A DNA stretch of 64,000 nt from Iamia majanohamensis (GCF_028532485.1 NZ_CP116942.1:3720001-3784000), one strand, 5' to 3'. Positions 16,565 through 25,565 are shown, counted from the first letter of the stretch. The notes: generated by a model not told the origin, from the letters alone. A program made the numbers and translations.

Positions 16565-17473
16565 TCATGGCTGTGGGCCTCCGACCGAGGTGATCTGCGC
16601 GACGGCCGGGTAGGCGATGAAGAGCAGGAAGCCGAGGAGGAGCACCGCCACCGGGATGGTCATCCGCTCTGTGGCGGCCTCGGCAGCGGCCTCGGTCTCT
16701 GCGACCTGGTGGCCCCTGAGCGTGTCGGCCTTGGCGGCGAGCGAGCCTCTGATGCGAGCACCGTGGGAACCGGCGAGGGACACGCTGGCGGCCAGCTCGG
16801 CCAGCTCGCTCACATCGAGCTGCTCGGCGAGGTCGGCGAAGGCCGCCCACGGGGACACGCGGGTGAGCCGAGCCCGCTGCAAGGCCCGGCGGATGGTGCG
16901 ATACCCCCACCCGTCGCCGGCGTCGGCGGCGGCGTGGAGCGCTGTCTCGATGCCGGCACCCCCAGCGAGCAGGACCACGACGAGATCGAGGTACGAGGAG
17001 AGGGAGTGCCTGAACGCACGTCGTCGACGCTCGGCCTCGTCGTGCAGGAGGTGGTCCGGGAGCAGGAACCCGCCGACCGCCGTGCCGAGGGATAGCAGCG
17101 CGACCAACGCCGGTGGCGGCCCGATGCCCAACAACAACAAGGCCATTGCGAGGCAGTTCGGCACCACGAGGCCCACGACGCCCCCAGCGAGCTTCTCGGT
17201 GGCATGACGCTCGGCCGTCCGGCCCACGATGTCGAGGTCGTGGCGATAGCGCTCGACGTCCACTCCAACGGACGACACGAGGGATCGAGCCCGAACGCCG
17301 AAGCGGTCGCCGGGGCGGGTGGGCGACCCCCTCTCGGCCATTGAACGACCGGGCCTGGCGAGATCGCGGAGGACCGCCTCGAGCGGCTTCGGTCGAGGGG
17401 CGAGGCCCCGCGCCGTGAGAACGACACCCGCCCCGGTCCCGGCGCCGAGGACAGCGAGCAGGAGCGGCGTCAT
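16565..17473 (-). CDS. tadC: TadC-like type II secretion F domain protein
   Basis: 302 residues, inner-membrane platform protein of the Tad machine. Hydrophobic segments occur at the N-terminus, around residues 95-140 (two helices) and at the C-terminus (TIPVAVLLLGFLLFIAYPAV). Between them is the cytoplasmic T2SSF domain with LSSYLDLVVVLLAGGAGIETAL. ATGA overlap with the upstream tadB-like gene. It works with TadB and the TadA ATPase to assemble Flp pili. Confidence 0.85.
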   Translation of the reverse strand: MTPLLLAVLGAGTGAGVVLTARGLAPRPKPLEAVLRDLARPGRSMAERGSPTRPGDRFGVRARSLVSSVGVDVERYRHDLDIVGRTAERHATEKLAGGVVGLVVPNCLAMALLLLGIGPPPALVALLSLGTAVGGFLLPDHLLHDEAERRRRAFRHSLSSYLDLVVVLLAGGAGIETALHAAADAGDGWGYRTIRRALQRARLTRVSPWAAFADLAEQLDVSELAELAASVSLAGSHGARIRGSLAAKADTLRGHQVAETEAAAEAATERMTIPVAVLLLGFLLFIAYPAVAQITSVGGPQP

Positions 17474-18321
17474 GACCCTGCTCCGGGGCTGACGACCCGT
17501 GCCGTGAAGCGCTCCGGCATCTCGATCGCAGCCATGCGGGTGAGCAGCCAGCCGCCGAGGAAGAAGACCCCACCGACGAGGCCGAGCACGAGCTGGCCGG
17601 CCGGCTCGTCGTACACGTCGAGGTAGCCGCGGTTGCCGATGGCGAGGAATGCGACCGCGGCGATCACGACACCGACGATGACCTTGGTCGCCGTCCTCAC
17701 CCGGGTGCGGCCGACGTCGACACGGATCCGCATGCGGGCCTCGCCCCGGGCCGCATCCGCGAGGCGCGACAGGAGGCTCGACAGGTCGCTCGCCTCGAGC
17801 CGGGACGCGATGACGAGGGCCGCCACCACCAGGTCCCCGGAGGGATGCTCCAGGTCGCCTCCGAACGCGACGAGGGCATCGGGCAGGCGCTGATGATCGA
17901 GCCGGCGGACGAGGCCGGCGACCTCGCCGCTGATGGGTGCCGGAGCCACGGACGCGGTCGCGATGATGGCCTCTTCGAGGCCGGACGCTGCGACGATGGA
18001 GTCGCGGATCATCTCCGTCCATGACGCGATCGCCTCGGTCTTGGCGATGGCATCCTGACGGACGGCCCGCCCTCCGAGCATCGACGGCAACGTCCAGCCG
18101 GCGACTCCAGCCAGGATGCCGCCCACCACCCACCCGGTGAACGCCACCACCGACAGCGCCACGGTGACGGCGACCGCGAGGCGGGTGAGCCCTCGGCCCG
18201 TGGGGACGCGGAGGACGGTGCCGGCATCGGAGAGCAGGTCCCGACCGCTCAGTCCAGCCACCATCAGAAGGACGCCGAGTCCGGCACCGGCCGCGAGGCC
18301 TGCGATCAGCAGCGCCGTCAT
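17470..18321 (-). CDS. tadB: TadB-like type II secretion F domain protein
   Basis: 283 residues. N-terminal two or three membrane helices, a T2SSF cytoplasmic domain with SWTEMIRDSIVAASGLEEAI and ARGEARMRIRVDVGRTRVRTA, then two C-terminal helices. ATG overlaps the tadA stop by 4 bp. Forms the membrane platform with TadC. Confidence 0.85.
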   Translation of the reverse strand: MTALLIAGLAAGAGLGVLLMVAGLSGRDLLSDAGTVLRVPTGRGLTRLAVAVTVALSVVAFTGWVVGGILAGVAGWTLPSMLGGRAVRQDAIAKTEAIASWTEMIRDSIVAASGLEEAIIATASVAPAPISGEVAGLVRRLDHQRLPDALVAFGGDLEHPSGDLVVAALVIASRLEASDLSSLLSRLADAARGEARMRIRVDVGRTRVRTATKVIVGVVIAAVAFLAIGNRGYLDVYDEPAGQLVLGLVGGVFFLGGWLLTRMAAIEMPERFTARVVSPGAGS

Positions 18322-19676
18322 CGCCACCACCCTTCGGCCAGGCCGTGGGCCCTCGGATCGAAGCCGTGCCGTTCGAGTCGGGCGGTCAGCGCGGAGGACG
18401 GCGGTGCTGCAGGGATCGCGACGCCTTCCTCGTCGGGTCGCCACAGTTCGTTGCTGACGACCTGGCCGACCTCGACCGTTCCGGTGACCTCCCTCACGCT
18501 GGTGACCTGCCGTCGACCGCCGACCCAGCCGAGGTGGACGATCACATCGACGGCGTTGGCGACGAGCAGGTGAGTGACCTCGGGGGCCAGACGCTCCCGC
18601 GTCATGGCCGCGTACATGGCCAGCCGGCTGAACACCCCACGGGAGGAGTCGGAGTGCACCGAGCACATCGACCCGTCGTTGCCCTGCGACATGGCCAGCA
18701 GCATCGGGAGCACCTCTGCGCCCCGAACCTCGCCGACGATCACACGGTCCGGGTCCATGCGGAGCGCCGAGCGGACGAGCTCCGCCATGGTGAACGCGCC
18801 CGCCCCTTCGGTGTTGGCCTCCCGCGCTTCGAGTGTGGTGTGGTCGGGGTGCAAGGCGTCGAACCGCTCCAACCCGATCTCCAGCGAGTCCTCGATCGTG
18901 ATGAGGCGCTCACGGGATGGGATCTCGTTGATCAAGCACCTCAACGTGGTGGTCTTGCCGGTCCCCGTGCCCCCGGCGACGATCAGGTTCGCCCGGGCCC
19001 GAACACAAGCTCCGAGGAAGGAAGCCATCAACGGGTCGCACACGCCGAGCTCGACCAGCTGGTCGAGCCGACAGATGCCGAAGTCGTGTCGCCGGATGGT
19101 GATGGTGGGCCGGCCCGAGACCGACATCAGAGCGTGGAGCCGATCGCCGCTTGGGAGCTGGAGGTCCAGCTCCGGATGGGCATGATCCCACCGGCGCTCG
19201 CTACGGCCGAGCCGTCGGGCCGCGGTGGCGATGATGTCGACCAGCTCGTCGTCGGTGGCGGCCACCGGGGGCCCGGCGACCTTCGTGCCGTCCCGCATGT
19301 GGAGCCACACCCGCTGGCAGCCGGACACGTGGATGTCCCGGACGGCCGGGTCGTCGAGCAGGGGCTGCAACCGAGCCATGCCGAGCAGACGATCGAGCAC
19401 CGCTCCGCCGATCGCCTCCTCCTCGGTCTCGCTCAGCGCCTGCCCCCCGTCCGCGTAGGCGTGGCGTGCGAGCGCCCGCAAGGCGTCGGCCACCAGCCTG
19501 CTCGCCAAGGCACGCTCGTCTTCGGGACCGAGCCGTCGACCTCCGTCCTCCTCCCGCTGCTCGTGAGCGCGGGCCAGCGCCTCACCGACCTCGCGGTGCA
19601 GCCTGGCCACCAGCTCGGCGTCGACCTGCGGGTCCTCATCACCCACCAGGTGGCGTGAACGCATCGTCGCAGTCAT
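18318..19676 (-). CDS. tadA: TadA/CpaF secretion ATPase
   Basis: 452 residues, hexameric motor ATPase of the Tad pilus. N-terminal domain with LLDDPAVRDIHVSG (about residue 95-110); Walker A GGTGTGKTT near residue 235; Asp box and Walker B region with RMDPDRVIVGEVRGAE; His box VHSDSSRG. Length and motifs are complete. ATG overlaps the CpaE-like stop by 4 bp. Powers pilin extraction and polymerisation. Confidence 0.95.
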   Translation of the reverse strand: MTATMRSRHLVGDEDPQVDAELVARLHREVGEALARAHEQREEDGGRRLGPEDERALASRLVADALRALARHAYADGGQALSETEEEAIGGAVLDRLLGMARLQPLLDDPAVRDIHVSGCQRVWLHMRDGTKVAGPPVAATDDELVDIIATAARRLGRSERRWDHAHPELDLQLPSGDRLHALMSVSGRPTITIRRHDFGICRLDQLVELGVCDPLMASFLGACVRARANLIVAGGTGTGKTTTLRCLINEIPSRERLITIEDSLEIGLERFDALHPDHTTLEAREANTEGAGAFTMAELVRSALRMDPDRVIVGEVRGAEVLPMLLAMSQGNDGSMCSVHSDSSRGVFSRLAMYAAMTRERLAPEVTHLLVANAVDVIVHLGWVGGRRQVTSVREVTGTVEVGQVVSNELWRPDEEGVAIPAAPPSSALTARLERHGFDPRAHGLAEGWWR

Positions 19677-20395
19677 GGCGTGACGACCTCGGGTGAAGCG
19701 AAGGTCCGTTGGACGCGCGCCGAGCGAGCGACGGTGTCGGCGAGGCCCACTGACGCGCGGGCCAGCCGGCTGCGGGACCAGCCTGACGAACGAGCCCCGC
19801 TCAGCGCCTCGGCGGCGGCCGGATCGTCGGGCAGGTCGCCCACGACCTCCACCTCGAGGGCATCGGCCACCTCTTCCGCGCGGTACGGCCCTCCGCCGGC
19901 CAGGACGATCCCGACACGTGCCCGCGAGGAGCCTCGGAGCCGGGGCATGTGATGCGAGAGGGTGACGAGGTGCTCGATCGTCGGCCGGGCGACGAGCAGG
20001 ATCAAATCAGCGGTGCCCACGAGAGGACTGCGGCGCCCGAGCCGGCCGAGATCCGCCACGACGAGATCGGCGTCGCAGCGCGTCAGGACGGTCCCGAGCC
20101 GTTCGCCAGCGCTGCGCCACAGTGCCTCCGCAGTGTCGGGTGCGTCGGGCCCGACGAGCACGGCCACGCCGCCGGCCGACTGCGCATGCTCCTGCCAGCG
20201 ATGCTCGTCCGACGGCTCGGCCGCCAAGGTCGTCAGGCTGGGTTCGCGACCGAGGCCGTACCTGGCCGCCAGCACACCGCCGGAGACGTCCGCCTCGACG
20301 AGGAGGGAACGCTCGATCGCGCCTGCGATGAGCAACGACGCGGTCGTGACGCCCGGAGCGCCACGCACCGATCCAAGGGCGACGAGGGCGCTCAC
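19673..20395 (-). CDS. CpaE/TadZ-like MinD-fold protein with degenerate P-loop
   Basis: 240 residues. The N-terminus VALGSVRGAPGVTTASLLIAG sits where MinD-type proteins carry the deviant Walker A KGGxGKT; both conserved Lys are absent. Later segments (LLVEADVSGG, DLVVADLGRLGRRSP, ILLVARPTIEHLVTL) match the family's switch and strand pattern. It starts with GTG in a GTGA overlap with the SAF gene. Likely a polar localisation or scaffold factor that has lost ATP hydrolysis. Confidence 0.8.
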   Translation of the reverse strand: MSALVALGSVRGAPGVTTASLLIAGAIERSLLVEADVSGGVLAARYGLGREPSLTTLAAEPSDEHRWQEHAQSAGGVAVLVGPDAPDTAEALWRSAGERLGTVLTRCDADLVVADLGRLGRRSPLVGTADLILLVARPTIEHLVTLSHHMPRLRGSSRARVGIVLAGGGPYRAEEVADALEVEVVGDLPDDPAAAEALSGARSSGWSRSRLARASVGLADTVARSARVQRTFASPEVVTP

Positions 20396-21075
20396 CGCGA
20401 CACCATCACCAGGCGCAACGATCCGGCTCCCGCAGCCGCAGCGACCGATGCGGCATCGGCCTCGTCGGTCACGATCGAGACGAGTCGTTGATCGCCGCCC
20501 AGCTCCTCGACCGCCGAGACGGTCGCATTCCGGGCGATCACCGGGTCCGTCGGGGCGGTCTCGGCCTCGGGAACATCGGTGGCCGAACGCACCACGTGGA
20601 CCGTGTCACCCGGCGTGATGCCGGAGGCCGGGTACTGGCCGGGATCGAGGAGCAGGCCGACGATGCCCTGGCCCTCTTCGAGCACAGCTCCCTCGGCCAC
20701 GACGTCTGTGGTCAGCAGGGTGCCCGCGCGCAGATCGACGAGCGCCGTCTGCCCAACGACGCGGCCGAGATCGCTCTGGCCGAGATGGGTGAAGCCACCC
20801 TCGCTGGCGATGTGGACCACGGAGATGTCCGACTCGGTGATGACGTCGCCCCGATCGACGTCGCCGGCCACGGCCAACGCCGGCACGCGGCTGGCCGACC
20901 CGAGGTGGACGAGGAGGGCAGCCAGTGCGAACCCGAGGGTGACCAGAAGGCCGATCGCCACCTGCGGCACCCGGACCCGCCGACGAGGGGGCACGACACC
21001 GGGGGCTCTCGGTGCGTGCCCGTTGCCCGCCACGCGAGCTGCGGCACCAGGGGGGAACGGCGCGGTGCTCGTCAT
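20392..21075 (-). CDS. SAF-domain (CpaB-like) pilus assembly protein
   Basis: 227 residues. Basic N-terminus, one membrane helix near residues 39-62 (VAIGLLVTLGFALAALLVHLG), then an SAF domain (VAGDVDRGDVITESDISVVHI...) and a RcpC/CpaB-like beta region (VGLLLDPGQYPASGITPGDTVHVV). In other Tad systems this protein anchors the channel or links to the envelope. Begins one base after the stop of the secreted protein gene and overlaps the CpaE-like gene by 4 bp. Confidence 0.85.
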   Translation of the reverse strand: MTSTAPFPPGAAARVAGNGHAPRAPGVVPPRRRVRVPQVAIGLLVTLGFALAALLVHLGSASRVPALAVAGDVDRGDVITESDISVVHIASEGGFTHLGQSDLGRVVGQTALVDLRAGTLLTTDVVAEGAVLEEGQGIVGLLLDPGQYPASGITPGDTVHVVRSATDVPEAETAPTDPVIARNATVSAVEELGGDQRLVSIVTDEADAASVAAAAGAGSLRLVMVSR

Positions 21076-21076
21076 C

Positions 21077-21904
21077 TCAGTCCTCCCCGATCGCCTGGAT
21101 CTCGCCGACGACCACCTCGATCGACGAGGTGCGGCTGATGGCAGGAAGCGAGCCTCCGGCGCCGATGTTCGAGGTCCACGCCACCTCCAGGCTCACGGCG
21201 GCCGACAGCTCGAGTCCGCCGGACGCTGTCCGGTAGGAGTGGGAGCAGTCCGTCGCCGACTCGGGCAGGCCGGGCTGCCACGGTCGGCCGGTGCCGCAGC
21301 GGAGTGCTGCTCCATCGCCCACGGACCAGGAGGTCGATGTCGGGCGTGCCGTCACCGTGACCGTCACCCGTCCTGCGGTCGCCGTCGCCTCGTACGTCTG
21401 CCACCACCCTTGGTCGACCCACAGCCATGTCGGCACGTTGACGACGAGGTCACCCGCATCCGGGCTCGTGCGGATCGCCGGTCCCTGGATGCCGATCGAC
21501 GACAGCGCCTCGATGGCGAGCGCGGCGGGGTCGACGAGCCCACCTTCTGGGATGACGAACGCTCCATCGACGGCGACGGGACCGACGCCCGGGCAGACGT
21601 ACTGGAGCCACCGGCCGGTGTTCGAGTGCATCGTGTCGAGGGTGTCGACGTCGTAGATGGACATCTGGAAGTCGTCCTCGATCACGACCTCCCAGACACA
21701 GGGGTCCGGGTCCCCGCCCGATCCGGTCGAGGCGGTGTCGGGCGTGCCGGAGCCTCCGTCCTCAGCGGTGGCGGTCGGAGAACCGCTGCCGTCGACATAG
21801 GCCCCTCCTCCTGGTCCGGGAGGACGGTTGTCGGCGAGAGCCGGTGAGGCGAGGCAGAGCGTGATCAGCCCCGCCAGGGCGGCTGTCAGGAGACCAGCGC
21901 GCAT
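21077..21904 (-). CDS. secreted protein of the Tad locus
   Basis: 275 residues from the ATG at 21904, chosen for its GGAGGGGG ribosome site and because it begins a clean Sec signal (MRAGLLTAALAGLITLCLASPALA, cleavage after ALA). The mature part is Gly/Ser/Thr-rich, has three or four Cys, and ends in repeated beta-strand-like segments (GRVTVTVTARP, LSAAVSLEVAW). No family recognised. It overlaps the lipoprotein gene's end by 19 bp and precedes the SAF gene, so it may be an envelope component of the pilus. Confidence 0.75.
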   Translation of the reverse strand: MRAGLLTAALAGLITLCLASPALADNRPPGPGGGAYVDGSGSPTATAEDGGSGTPDTASTGSGGDPDPCVWEVVIEDDFQMSIYDVDTLDTMHSNTGRWLQYVCPGVGPVAVDGAFVIPEGGLVDPAALAIEALSSIGIQGPAIRTSPDAGDLVVNVPTWLWVDQGWWQTYEATATAGRVTVTVTARPTSTSWSVGDGAALRCGTGRPWQPGLPESATDCSHSYRTASGGLELSAAVSLEVAWTSNIGAGGSLPAISRTSSIEVVVGEIQAIGED

Positions 21905-22569
21905 CCTGCCACCCCCTCCCAGACCTGGATCGCTCGCACCGCTGAGACCCGCCATGGCCCACCGTGCTCTCGGACGAGGTCGCCGCGGACGTTGTGGGTG
22001 CTGATGTCGTCATCGACCACGTCACCGGTGTCCTGACGCACGACGAGGCCGTCATCGACGTAGCACTCCTGCACCACGGCGACGTCGCCATCGATCGACA
22101 CCACCTCGACCCGTTGGATGGCGGCGGGGTCCTCCCGTTGGCGGTAGGCGAGACCCGCTTCGAGGTTGCTCTGCGCCTCGGACATCGCCGCCTCGAGCTG
22201 AGCGCCGGTGGCGAACTCGGCCAGGCCCGGGTGAGCGGGGTCGGGAACGCCCGAGTTGGCCTCGAGCCGAGCGGCCCAGTACCCGAGGTAGCGATCGATC
22301 ACCTCCTGCTCGGCGGCATCGGCGCCCGTTGGACCGGTCGTCACGGGCGGAGCCGAGGTGGTCGAGGTGGTGGACGACGACGTCGGCGAGGTGGAGCTGG
22401 TCGCCGGCCGCGACGAGGGGCTCTGGGCGTCTGTTGTGCTGCTCGTGCGCGGTCCCGGGTCGGTTCGACCATCGTCACCACCGCATCCGACGGCGAATGC
22501 ACCGACCACCAGCACCACGGCCCATGGATGCCTCCACCTGCGTTGGCGCTTCTGGTGCTTGAGAACCAT
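21886..22569 (-). CDS. putative lipoprotein upstream of the Tad genes
   Basis: 227 residues. N-terminal MVLKHQKRQRRWRHPWAV basic region, hydrophobic stretch, then AFAVGCGGDD with Cys as lipidation site. A long Ser/Thr-rich linker follows, then a domain with EVIDRYLGYWAARLEA that resembles small NTF2-like or SnoaL-like folds, though I cannot assign it. ATG has a GGAGAGGA ribosome site. First gene of the pilus run. Confidence 0.75.
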   Translation of the reverse strand: MVLKHQKRQRRWRHPWAVVLVVGAFAVGCGGDDGRTDPGPRTSSTTDAQSPSSRPATSSTSPTSSSTTSTTSAPPVTTGPTGADAAEQEVIDRYLGYWAARLEANSGVPDPAHPGLAEFATGAQLEAAMSEAQSNLEAGLAYRQREDPAAIQRVEVVSIDGDVAVVQECYVDDGLVVRQDTGDVVDDDISTHNVRGDLVREHGGPWRVSAVRAIQVWEGVAGCALVS

Positions 22570-22721
22570 GGTCCTCTCCCCGTTCGCCCGAGCGGTCAGG
22601 CGCCGGCCGTGCCGTGGACGGGAGGACGGGGCTGGGGGCATCGACCACGGGGCATCCGACGTGTCGGCCCGCACCGAGGAGGCGGACCGAATCCTGCCGA
22701 GGCAGGACACGCCAGAACTAC

Positions 22722-22780
22722 CCAGATGTGTGCTGGAACATGCATGAGATATTATGAAAGGGCAGGACCTACACATCTGG
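22722..22780. promoter_or_regulatory. promoter region with 10-bp inverted repeats
   Basis: CCAGATGTGT (22722-22731) and ACACATCTGG (22771-22780) are perfect inverted repeats 39 bp apart. Between them, on the minus strand, CATAATAT (22749-22756) could be a -10 box for the lipoprotein/Tad transcript. GGCAGGAC also occurs twice (from 22701 and 22761). A regulator binding both arms is plausible. Confidence 0.35.
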
Positions 22781-22805
22781 AACCTCGTGAGAGGGGGACG
22801 AGGAG

Positions 22806-23474
22806 TCATTGGTGCTCCACCGTCAGGAGCGAGCCCCGCACCGCGACAGGTGAACCCCCGGCGTCCTCCACAGCGACCACCGGGACCACCGTGTAGGTCC
22901 CGCCATCGAGGATCTCGCCGGAGCAGGACCGGGGCGGGAGCGCCGCGGAGAGCTCGACCACCTCCGACGGTTCCAGGGTCACCGTGGATGGCATGAGAAC
23001 GGGAGTGGCCATCTCTGTGTCGACGAAGGCGTCGTCGCTGAGACCGACGACGCCGGCTGGGTTCGAGATGGTCAGCGACCTGCTCCCGACGTTGCGGGCG
23101 ACGACGACGACTTGCTGGAGCGCACCGAAAGGCGCTTCGAGCGTCCGCCACTCGACCGGCTCTTGGATGGCCAGCTCGAGGCCGAACACCCCAGCGGGAG
23201 CGAGCGCATGACCGCAGGTCCCGGTCTGTTCAGGTGCCACCGCACCCGTTTGCGGTCCGCCTGGCTCCATGGCGTCGATGCCGAAGCGGGCGTCGGCCTC
23301 TGGTCCTTGAGGTCGGGTCGCGACCCCCACACCGAGAAGGGCGACGCATGCCAGCGCGGCTGCACCCGCACCCCGAAGGCGGTTGCGGCGGCGACGGAGG
23401 CGACCGTGGACCCGGCCAAGGGCCATGGACACCTGATCGTCCAAGACGGGGGCGGTCCGGGGGATCTCGCTCAC
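22806..23474 (-). CDS. putative membrane partner of the ECF sigma factor
   Basis: 222 residues. Cytoplasmic N-terminus with basic GRLRRRRNRLRG, one membrane helix near residues 35-53 (GAAALACVALLGVGVATR), and an extracytoplasmic part of beta-sandwich character. GTG in a GTGA overlap with the sigma gene, the usual layout for a sigma/anti-sigma pair. The HxxxCxxC zinc anti-sigma motif is absent, so the anti-sigma role is inferred from position only. Confidence 0.65.
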   Translation of the reverse strand: MSEIPRTAPVLDDQVSMALGRVHGRLRRRRNRLRGAGAAALACVALLGVGVATRPQGPEADARFGIDAMEPGGPQTGAVAPEQTGTCGHALAPAGVFGLELAIQEPVEWRTLEAPFGALQQVVVVARNVGSRSLTISNPAGVVGLSDDAFVDTEMATPVLMPSTVTLEPSEVVELSAALPPRSCSGEILDGGTYTVVPVVAVEDAGGSPVAVRGSLLTVEHQ

Positions 23475-23959
23475 GATGCGGCCTCCAGGTCGACGGGGCC
23501 GAGGTGGGCCCGCAGTGCGGCGAGACCACGGTGGGCGTGGATCTTGACGGTGCCGGGAGCGATCCCGAGCGCTTGCGCGGTCTCGCTCTCGCTCAGGTCG
23601 GCGAGGTACCTCAGCGCGACCACCTCTCGTTGGCGCTTCGGCAGCCGCCGAAGCGCGTCGACCAGGTCGAGGCGATCGGAGGACGTAGCAGGCGACGTGC
23701 GGGCTCGCTCTCGGAACCTCGAGCGCCGGCCCGAGCGCCGAGCGGTGTCGATCGCCAGGTTGGAGGCGACGCGCACGGTCCAGGGGCCGGCGTAGGTCGA
23801 GACCTGATCCCAGTGCCTAGCCGCTCGGTAGCAGGCATCGACGGCGACGTCGTCGGCTGCGTGCTCGTCCCGCAAGATCCGTCGGGCGGCCGAGAAGGCG
23901 GCCCGGTAGATGGCCGGGAACGCCTGGTCGAAGCCATCCGGGGCGGGCGACGCCGTCAT
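23471..23959 (-). CDS. ECF RNA polymerase sigma factor
   Basis: 162 residues from the ATG at 23959 with AGGGG ribosome site. Region 2 lies near residues 12-80 (DEHAADDVAVDACYRAARHW) and region 4 near 105-155 (LPKRQREVVALRYLADLSESETAQALGIAPGTVKIHAHRG in two parts). SigE/SigJ-like size. Upstream of it an AAACC / CGTAT pair with 17-nt spacing could be an autoregulated ECF promoter. May control the adjacent pilus genes. Confidence 0.92.
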   Translation of the reverse strand: MTASPAPDGFDQAFPAIYRAAFSAARRILRDEHAADDVAVDACYRAARHWDQVSTYAGPWTVRVASNLAIDTARRSGRRSRFRERARTSPATSSDRLDLVDALRRLPKRQREVVALRYLADLSESETAQALGIAPGTVKIHAHRGLAALRAHLGPVDLEAAS

Positions 23960-23968
23960 GCACCCCTC

Positions 23969-23995
23969 ATACGAGTTGGACGCCGGTGGGGGTTT
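23969..23995 (-). promoter_or_regulatory. candidate ECF-type promoter
   Basis: On the minus strand AAACC (23995-23991) and CGTAT (23973-23969) are 17 nt apart, close to ECF -35/-10 spacing, and lie just before the sigma gene's ribosome site. Confidence 0.4.
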
Positions 23996-24060
23996 ACATA
24001 CCCAAGCGGATTCCTGACACGACCTGAAGCGCGCCGCCACCGACGACATGGCTGAGCGGC

Positions 24061-24753
24061 TCACCCGACCAGGCGCAAGTCGCGGAGGCGGCGCTCGGCT
24101 CGCCAGCGGCGCTGGCCAATGGCGGCAGCCGTGGTCCCCTGCTCGCGAGCGAGCTCCACGAGTGTCTCGCCGTGAACCCGCGTGCGGACGATCATCGAGG
24201 CTGCCCTAGGCATGACGTGGCCCTCGAGCTCGGCGTCGCGGAGCTGCTCGAAGACCGAGTGGGAGATCACCTCGTCCTCCGGCGTCCAGCCGGACGAGGG
24301 CGGATCGGTCACCATCTCCGCCCACTCACCGGGAGCCTCGATCCGGCGATGTGCCCGGTAGCGCTTCTTCACGTCCAGCAGGACGTTGCCGGCGACCCGC
24401 CCGTCCCGGTCGACGGGGTAGGTCCGGATCCGCTCCCAGGCGATCGAGATCAGCTCCTCGACGGCGTTGTGATCGTCGTTCCCCGTCGTGCGGGCGAGGT
24501 GGACGAGGCCCGGCAGGAGGGCCTGGAGGAGCGTCCGGGCGGCGAGGTCATCGTCGGCAGCCATGGTCACCAGCGCCCGGAGGACGGGATCCGCCCGCCC
24601 AGCGTCGCGACGGGCGGCGAGGACGTCGTCGAGGTCGACGAGCCCGGCCAACGCCTCGTGGGTGTTCGCCCACCGGATGACGGTGCGGCGCGCCAGCGGG
24701 CCCGTGGCGATGCGGTCCCACTCTCGGTCCAGGTCCTGTGCGACTCGTGCCAT
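24061..24753 (-). CDS. sigma-factor-like protein
   Basis: 230 residues from the ATG at 24753 (AGGAGG ribosome site). The central helical part NAVEELISIAWERIRTYP resembles sigma region 2 and the C-terminal part TLVELAREQGTTAAAIGQRR looks like a region 4 helix-turn-helix. I cannot place it in a defined sigma class. The gene is divergent from the winged-helix-like gene at 24902 and sits at the edge of the relaxase island, so it may be an element-borne regulator. Confidence 0.65.
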   Translation of the reverse strand: MARVAQDLDREWDRIATGPLARRTVIRWANTHEALAGLVDLDDVLAARRDAGRADPVLRALVTMAADDDLAARTLLQALLPGLVHLARTTGNDDHNAVEELISIAWERIRTYPVDRDGRVAGNVLLDVKKRYRAHRRIEAPGEWAEMVTDPPSSGWTPEDEVISHSVFEQLRDAELEGHVMPRAASMIVRTRVHGETLVELAREQGTTAAAIGQRRWRAERRLRDLRLVG

Positions 24754-24800
24754 CGGAGGCCTCCTCGTGTCGATGAGCACGGGGAGGATCTGATGGAGGG

Positions 24801-24851
24801 GTCGTGCGAACTGTCGTGAGGGGAGTCGTGCTCGCGAAGGTTCCCGCACGA
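24801..24851. repeat. TCGTG repeat cluster
   Basis: TCGTG occurs at 24802, 24813 and 24826, with an inverted CACGA at 24847, in the divergent promoter region of the relaxase island. AGTCGTGCTCGCGA (24824-24837) is repeated exactly inside the relaxase gene at 26061-26074. Iteron-like sites for an element protein are possible. Confidence 0.45.
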
Positions 24852-24901
24852 TCACCTCCCTCCGACGAGGGATCGGCGGGGGGTCGGCGGCCTAGCGAGC
24901 C

Positions 24902-25435
24902 GTGGAACGGCATCACCTGATCACCATCTCGCCGGCAGGTCACCCCGATCCTCGGGTCGCGAACGCCGGCTTCGACCTCGAGCACGCCTACATCGAGCGG
25001 TGCTGGGCACCGGTGCTCGGACCGACCTCGACGGCCTTGCTCCGTCGACTACCGGCGCTCTGGGCCGAAGCCGAGCCGGCGCGCATGAACTTCGCCGAGC
25101 TGTCGCGCTCCCTCGGCGTCGGTACGGGGCGTGGCGCCCACAGCCCGCTCTCGCGAACGCTGGATCGCCTCGTCCGCTACCGCTTCGCCCGCCAGGCGGC
25201 GGATGGGCAATGGGAGGTCTTCCGCCAGGTGCGCCCCCTAGAGGTCCACGAGCTCCGCCGGCTGCCGGACTGGTCCCGTCGGATGCACACCGAGCTGCTC
25301 GACCGGCACATCGCCGGCCTCACCAGCACGACTCCGACCGCACAGCTCACCGCCCGACTCGACCGCATCCAAACCCGCCGACAACCAGACCACCGACCCA
25401 TCACCACCACCCCATCCAGGCACATCGAACCATGA
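24902..25435 (+). CDS. winged-helix-like protein of the relaxase island
   Basis: 177 residues, GTG start. The segment FAELSRSLGVGTGRGAHSPLSRTLDRLVRYRF (in two parts) reads as a helix-turn-helix with a wing, followed by WEVFRQVRPLEVHELRRLP. The C-terminus is Thr/Pro/Arg-rich and low complexity. Family not recognised. Located 130 bp before the relaxase on the same strand, as accessory DNA-binding proteins often are. Confidence 0.65.
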   Translation: MERHHLITISPAGHPDPRVANAGFDLEHAYIERCWAPVLGPTSTALLRRLPALWAEAEPARMNFAELSRSLGVGTGRGAHSPLSRTLDRLVRYRFARQAADGQWEVFRQVRPLEVHELRRLPDWSRRMHTELLDRHIAGLTSTTPTAQLTARLDRIQTRRQPDHRPITTTPSRHIEP

Positions 25436-25565
25436 CCCCACCACGACCCGACAGCCACCCAAGCACCCACCCATCCACCTCCCCACCGACCCAGCAGATA
25501 CGACAGGCACACATTTGCGGGTTCCCCTCCGGGGAACCCGCCGCCCGCCGTCGCCGAGCCGTCCC

